NCBI GenBank assembly: GCA_009700815.1
Contig: WLLG01000139.1
Location: 1 to 6,282 of the forward strand
DNA length: 6,282 nt
Direction of reading: 5' to 3'
Origin: Actinomycetota bacterium
GTDB taxonomy: Bacteria > Actinomycetota > Acidimicrobiia > Acidimicrobiales > Microtrichaceae
Shown here in pieces: positions 5,250-6,282 of the stretch (the stretch's first letter is position 1; each line of letters begins with the position of its first letter). The translations under genes and the position numbers were made by a program. The notes under the pieces were generated by a model. It worked only from the letters and a program-made list of their open reading frames with translations, was not told where the DNA came from and did no database searches.

Positions 5250-5792
5250 ATGAATGTGCTTGTTGTGGTCCTGGCGGCAGTAGCTGCTTTTTTGGTGATG
5301 GAGCCAGTCACTGCACTTACTCATCGCGTGGTCTTTCATGGTTTTGGACATTTTTTGCACCGCAGCCATCACCGCGCAGGTAGTACCGGCTGGGAAGCGA
5401 ACGATTTTTTCCCAGTTATCTTTGCGGGCTCCACGATTGCCATCATGGCTATCGGGGCGCTTCAACCACAGCTCAGCATTCTCATAGCAATCGGTGCCGG
5501 AATCACCGCCTACGGAATGTCCTATTTGGTGATTCACGACTTCTATATTCATCGTCGCCTTTCTGTGTTGCCCGAGCGTGTGGCGTTCTTAGAACCGCTT
5601 CGCGAGGCACACCGGATTCACCACCTCTACAACGCTGCGCCATACGGCATGTTGGCACCGGTGGTTCCAGCAGAACTTCGTGAGCGCGCAGCGAGCACGA
5701 CTCGCGACCCGATTCGGGTTGCAGTCGCCGCCCAAACAGAGATAGCCCAAACAGCAGCTGCCCAAACAGCAGCTGCCCAAACGGCCAGTTAG
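5250..5792 (+). CDS. crtZ: Beta-carotene hydroxylase (CrtZ-type, fatty acid hydroxylase superfamily)
   Basis: Di-iron membrane hydroxylase that adds 3/3'-hydroxyls to beta-ionone rings, turning beta-carotene into cryptoxanthin and zeaxanthin. All four histidine motifs are present: His25-x4-His30, His37-x2-His40-His41, His96-x4-His101, and His121-x2-His124-His125. Also seen are GWEANDFFPVIFA (47-59) and YGMSYLVIHD (88-97), typical of CrtZ, with membrane helices at about 3-20, 54-72 and 76-94. The ATG at 5250 follows the crtYd stop without a gap and has GTGAGG five bases upstream. The catalytic part ends near residue 140. The C-terminal 20 residues (161-180) are a low-complexity tail of AQTAA-type pentapeptides encoded by a 15-base tandem repeat, unlike the rest of the protein and not expected to matter for catalysis. 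Confidence 0.92.
   Translation: MNVLVVVLAAVAAFLVMEPVTALTHRVVFHGFGHFLHRSHHRAGSTGWEANDFFPVIFAGSTIAIMAIGALQPQLSILIAIGAGITAYGMSYLVIHDFYIHRRLSVLPERVAFLEPLREAHRIHHLYNAAPYGMLAPVVPAELRERAASTTRDPIRVAVAAQTEIAQTAAAQTAAAQTAS
5730..5789 (+). repeat. 15-base tandem repeat in the 3' end of crtZ
   Basis: Four units of 15 bases: GCCCAAACAGAGATA (5730-5744), GCCCAAACAGCAGCT twice (5745-5759 and 5760-5774, identical), and GCCCAAACGGCCAGT (5775-5789). They are in frame and encode AQTEI, AQTAA, AQTAA, AQTAS. A further degraded unit (GCCCAAGGCCAGT, 5792-5804) begins at the last base of the stop codon. The period is a multiple of three, so changes in copy number would keep the frame. Confidence 0.9.
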
Positions 5793-5817
5793 CCCAAGGC
5801 CAGTTGTTTGGCTGCTG
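5767..5817. terminator. Candidate hairpin between convergent crtZ and crtB
   Basis: CAGCAG (5767-5772) pairs with CTGCTG (5812-5817), CCAAAC (5777-5782) with GTTTGG (5806-5811), and GGCC (5783-5786) with GGCC (5798-5801), with a four-base bulge on the left (5773-5776) and one of four on the right (5802-5805). It partly uses the tandem repeat. The position between two converging genes 43 bases apart suits a bidirectional terminator, but no U-run is present. Confidence 0.35.
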
Positions 5818-5835
5818 AGGCAGCGAAGCGCTAAC

Positions 5836-6282
5836 TCAGTGCCGACGAAGCGCTGCGGGAGCGTGGGCATTCCAGAACTGCCCGAGCGGAACAATCATCT
5901 CGGTAGCTACCGCTACTTTGCGCATGAGCGGCACACGAGCACGTTGACTGAACACGTCGTACTCGTTCGCCTCGATGTGATCCAAAATTTCTGAGTACAG
6001 AATTCGCGCAGCGCGAATTGAACGAGCCGAGGAACCGTACAGTTCGGCTACGCCAAGGTCTGCAGAGAGGTAGAGCTCTCTGGAGCGCTCAATCTCGAAC
6101 TGCATCAGATTTCGCCATTCCGGGGTGACCCTTCGCAGGTGTGGGTCGGCGCCAAATTTCTTGAGGTCTTCCTGAGGGATGTACACCCGACCGCGGTCAA
6201 GATCTTCACCCACGTCACGCAGAAAATTCGTCAGTTGGAATGCCAGGCCCAAGTCTCGAGCGTGCGGAATCGCCGCTGGGCT
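5836..6282 (-). CDS. crtB: Phytoene synthase, C-terminal part (5' end beyond window edge)
   Basis: Condenses two geranylgeranyl diphosphates to phytoene, the first carotenoid step. The frame runs open to the window edge, so 148 C-terminal residues of an enzyme of about 300 are visible. They begin in the helix RDLGLAFQLTNFLRDVGEDLDRGR; in visible numbering Asp23 and Asp27 (DVGED) form the second Asp-rich motif that binds magnesium-diphosphate, and Asn19 is also conserved. Next come VYIPQEDLKKFG (33-44), the typical RNLMQFEIERSRELY stretch (57-71), and SIRAARILYSEILDHIEANEYDVFSQR with VPLMRK (88-122), all features of the squalene/phytoene synthase family. The ring-cyclase and hydroxylase genes converge on it. 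Other carotenoid genes such as crtI and crtE may lie upstream of it, off the right edge. Confidence 0.93.
   Translation of the reverse strand, partial: SPAAIPHARDLGLAFQLTNFLRDVGEDLDRGRVYIPQEDLKKFGADPHLRRVTPEWRNLMQFEIERSRELYLSADLGVAELYGSSARSIRAARILYSEILDHIEANEYDVFSQRARVPLMRKVAVATEMIVPLGQFWNAHAPAALRRH

Noticed and set aside
5193..5552. Minus-strand open frame opposite crtZ
   Set aside because: Shadow; the plus strand carries all four CrtZ histidine motifs and a coupled start.

Overview
The window looks like chromosomal DNA of an actinobacterium, roughly 55% GC by eye. The case rests on four things: an LAFTG cell-wall sorting signal of the type used by actinobacterial class E sortases, Thr/Pro-rich 'TTTVP' linkers on exported proteins, a heterodimeric crtYc/crtYd lycopene cyclase, and a probable leaderless start. 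The 'TTTTTVP' style linkers would fit Acidimicrobiia, but this is an inference and the genus cannot be read from the sequence.

Left third (1-2056, + strand): the 3' end of a wall-anchored surface protein, then a long gene (430-1983) that fuses an ECF-type sigma factor, a zinc-finger anti-sigma (ZAS) motif, one membrane segment, a Thr/Pro stalk and a probable beta-sandwich extracellular domain. Two near-identical hairpin repeats (331-380 and 1984-2035, sharing the loop CATAC) sit immediately before and after this gene.

Middle (2057-4578, - strand): a Tat-exported lipoprotein whose mature part resembles, block by block, the catalytic domain of alanyl-tRNA synthetase but seems to lack some active-site residues; a PhyH-type Fe(II)/2-oxoglutarate oxygenase; and type 1 isopentenyl-diphosphate isomerase (idi).

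Right third (4564-6282): a tight + strand operon crtYc-crtYd-crtZ (4-nt overlap, then stop directly abutting start), facing the 3' part of phytoene synthase crtB on the - strand. idi is head-to-head with crtYc, with overlapping or nearly touching 5' ends. A TACAAT -10 element ends six bases before the crtYc GTG, so that mRNA is probably leaderless.

Together idi (IPP/DMAPP balance), crtB (phytoene), crtYc/Yd (lycopene to beta-carotene) and crtZ (beta-carotene to zeaxanthin) form a zeaxanthin-type carotenoid locus. Phytoene desaturase (crtI) and prenyl diphosphate synthase are not in the window and may lie beyond the right edge next to crtB. The two features most worth a second look are the one-polypeptide sigma/anti-sigma/receptor protein and the exported AlaRS-like lipoprotein. 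No tRNA, rRNA, CRISPR array, transposase or integrase was seen, and there is no gene-free stretch over 300 bases.
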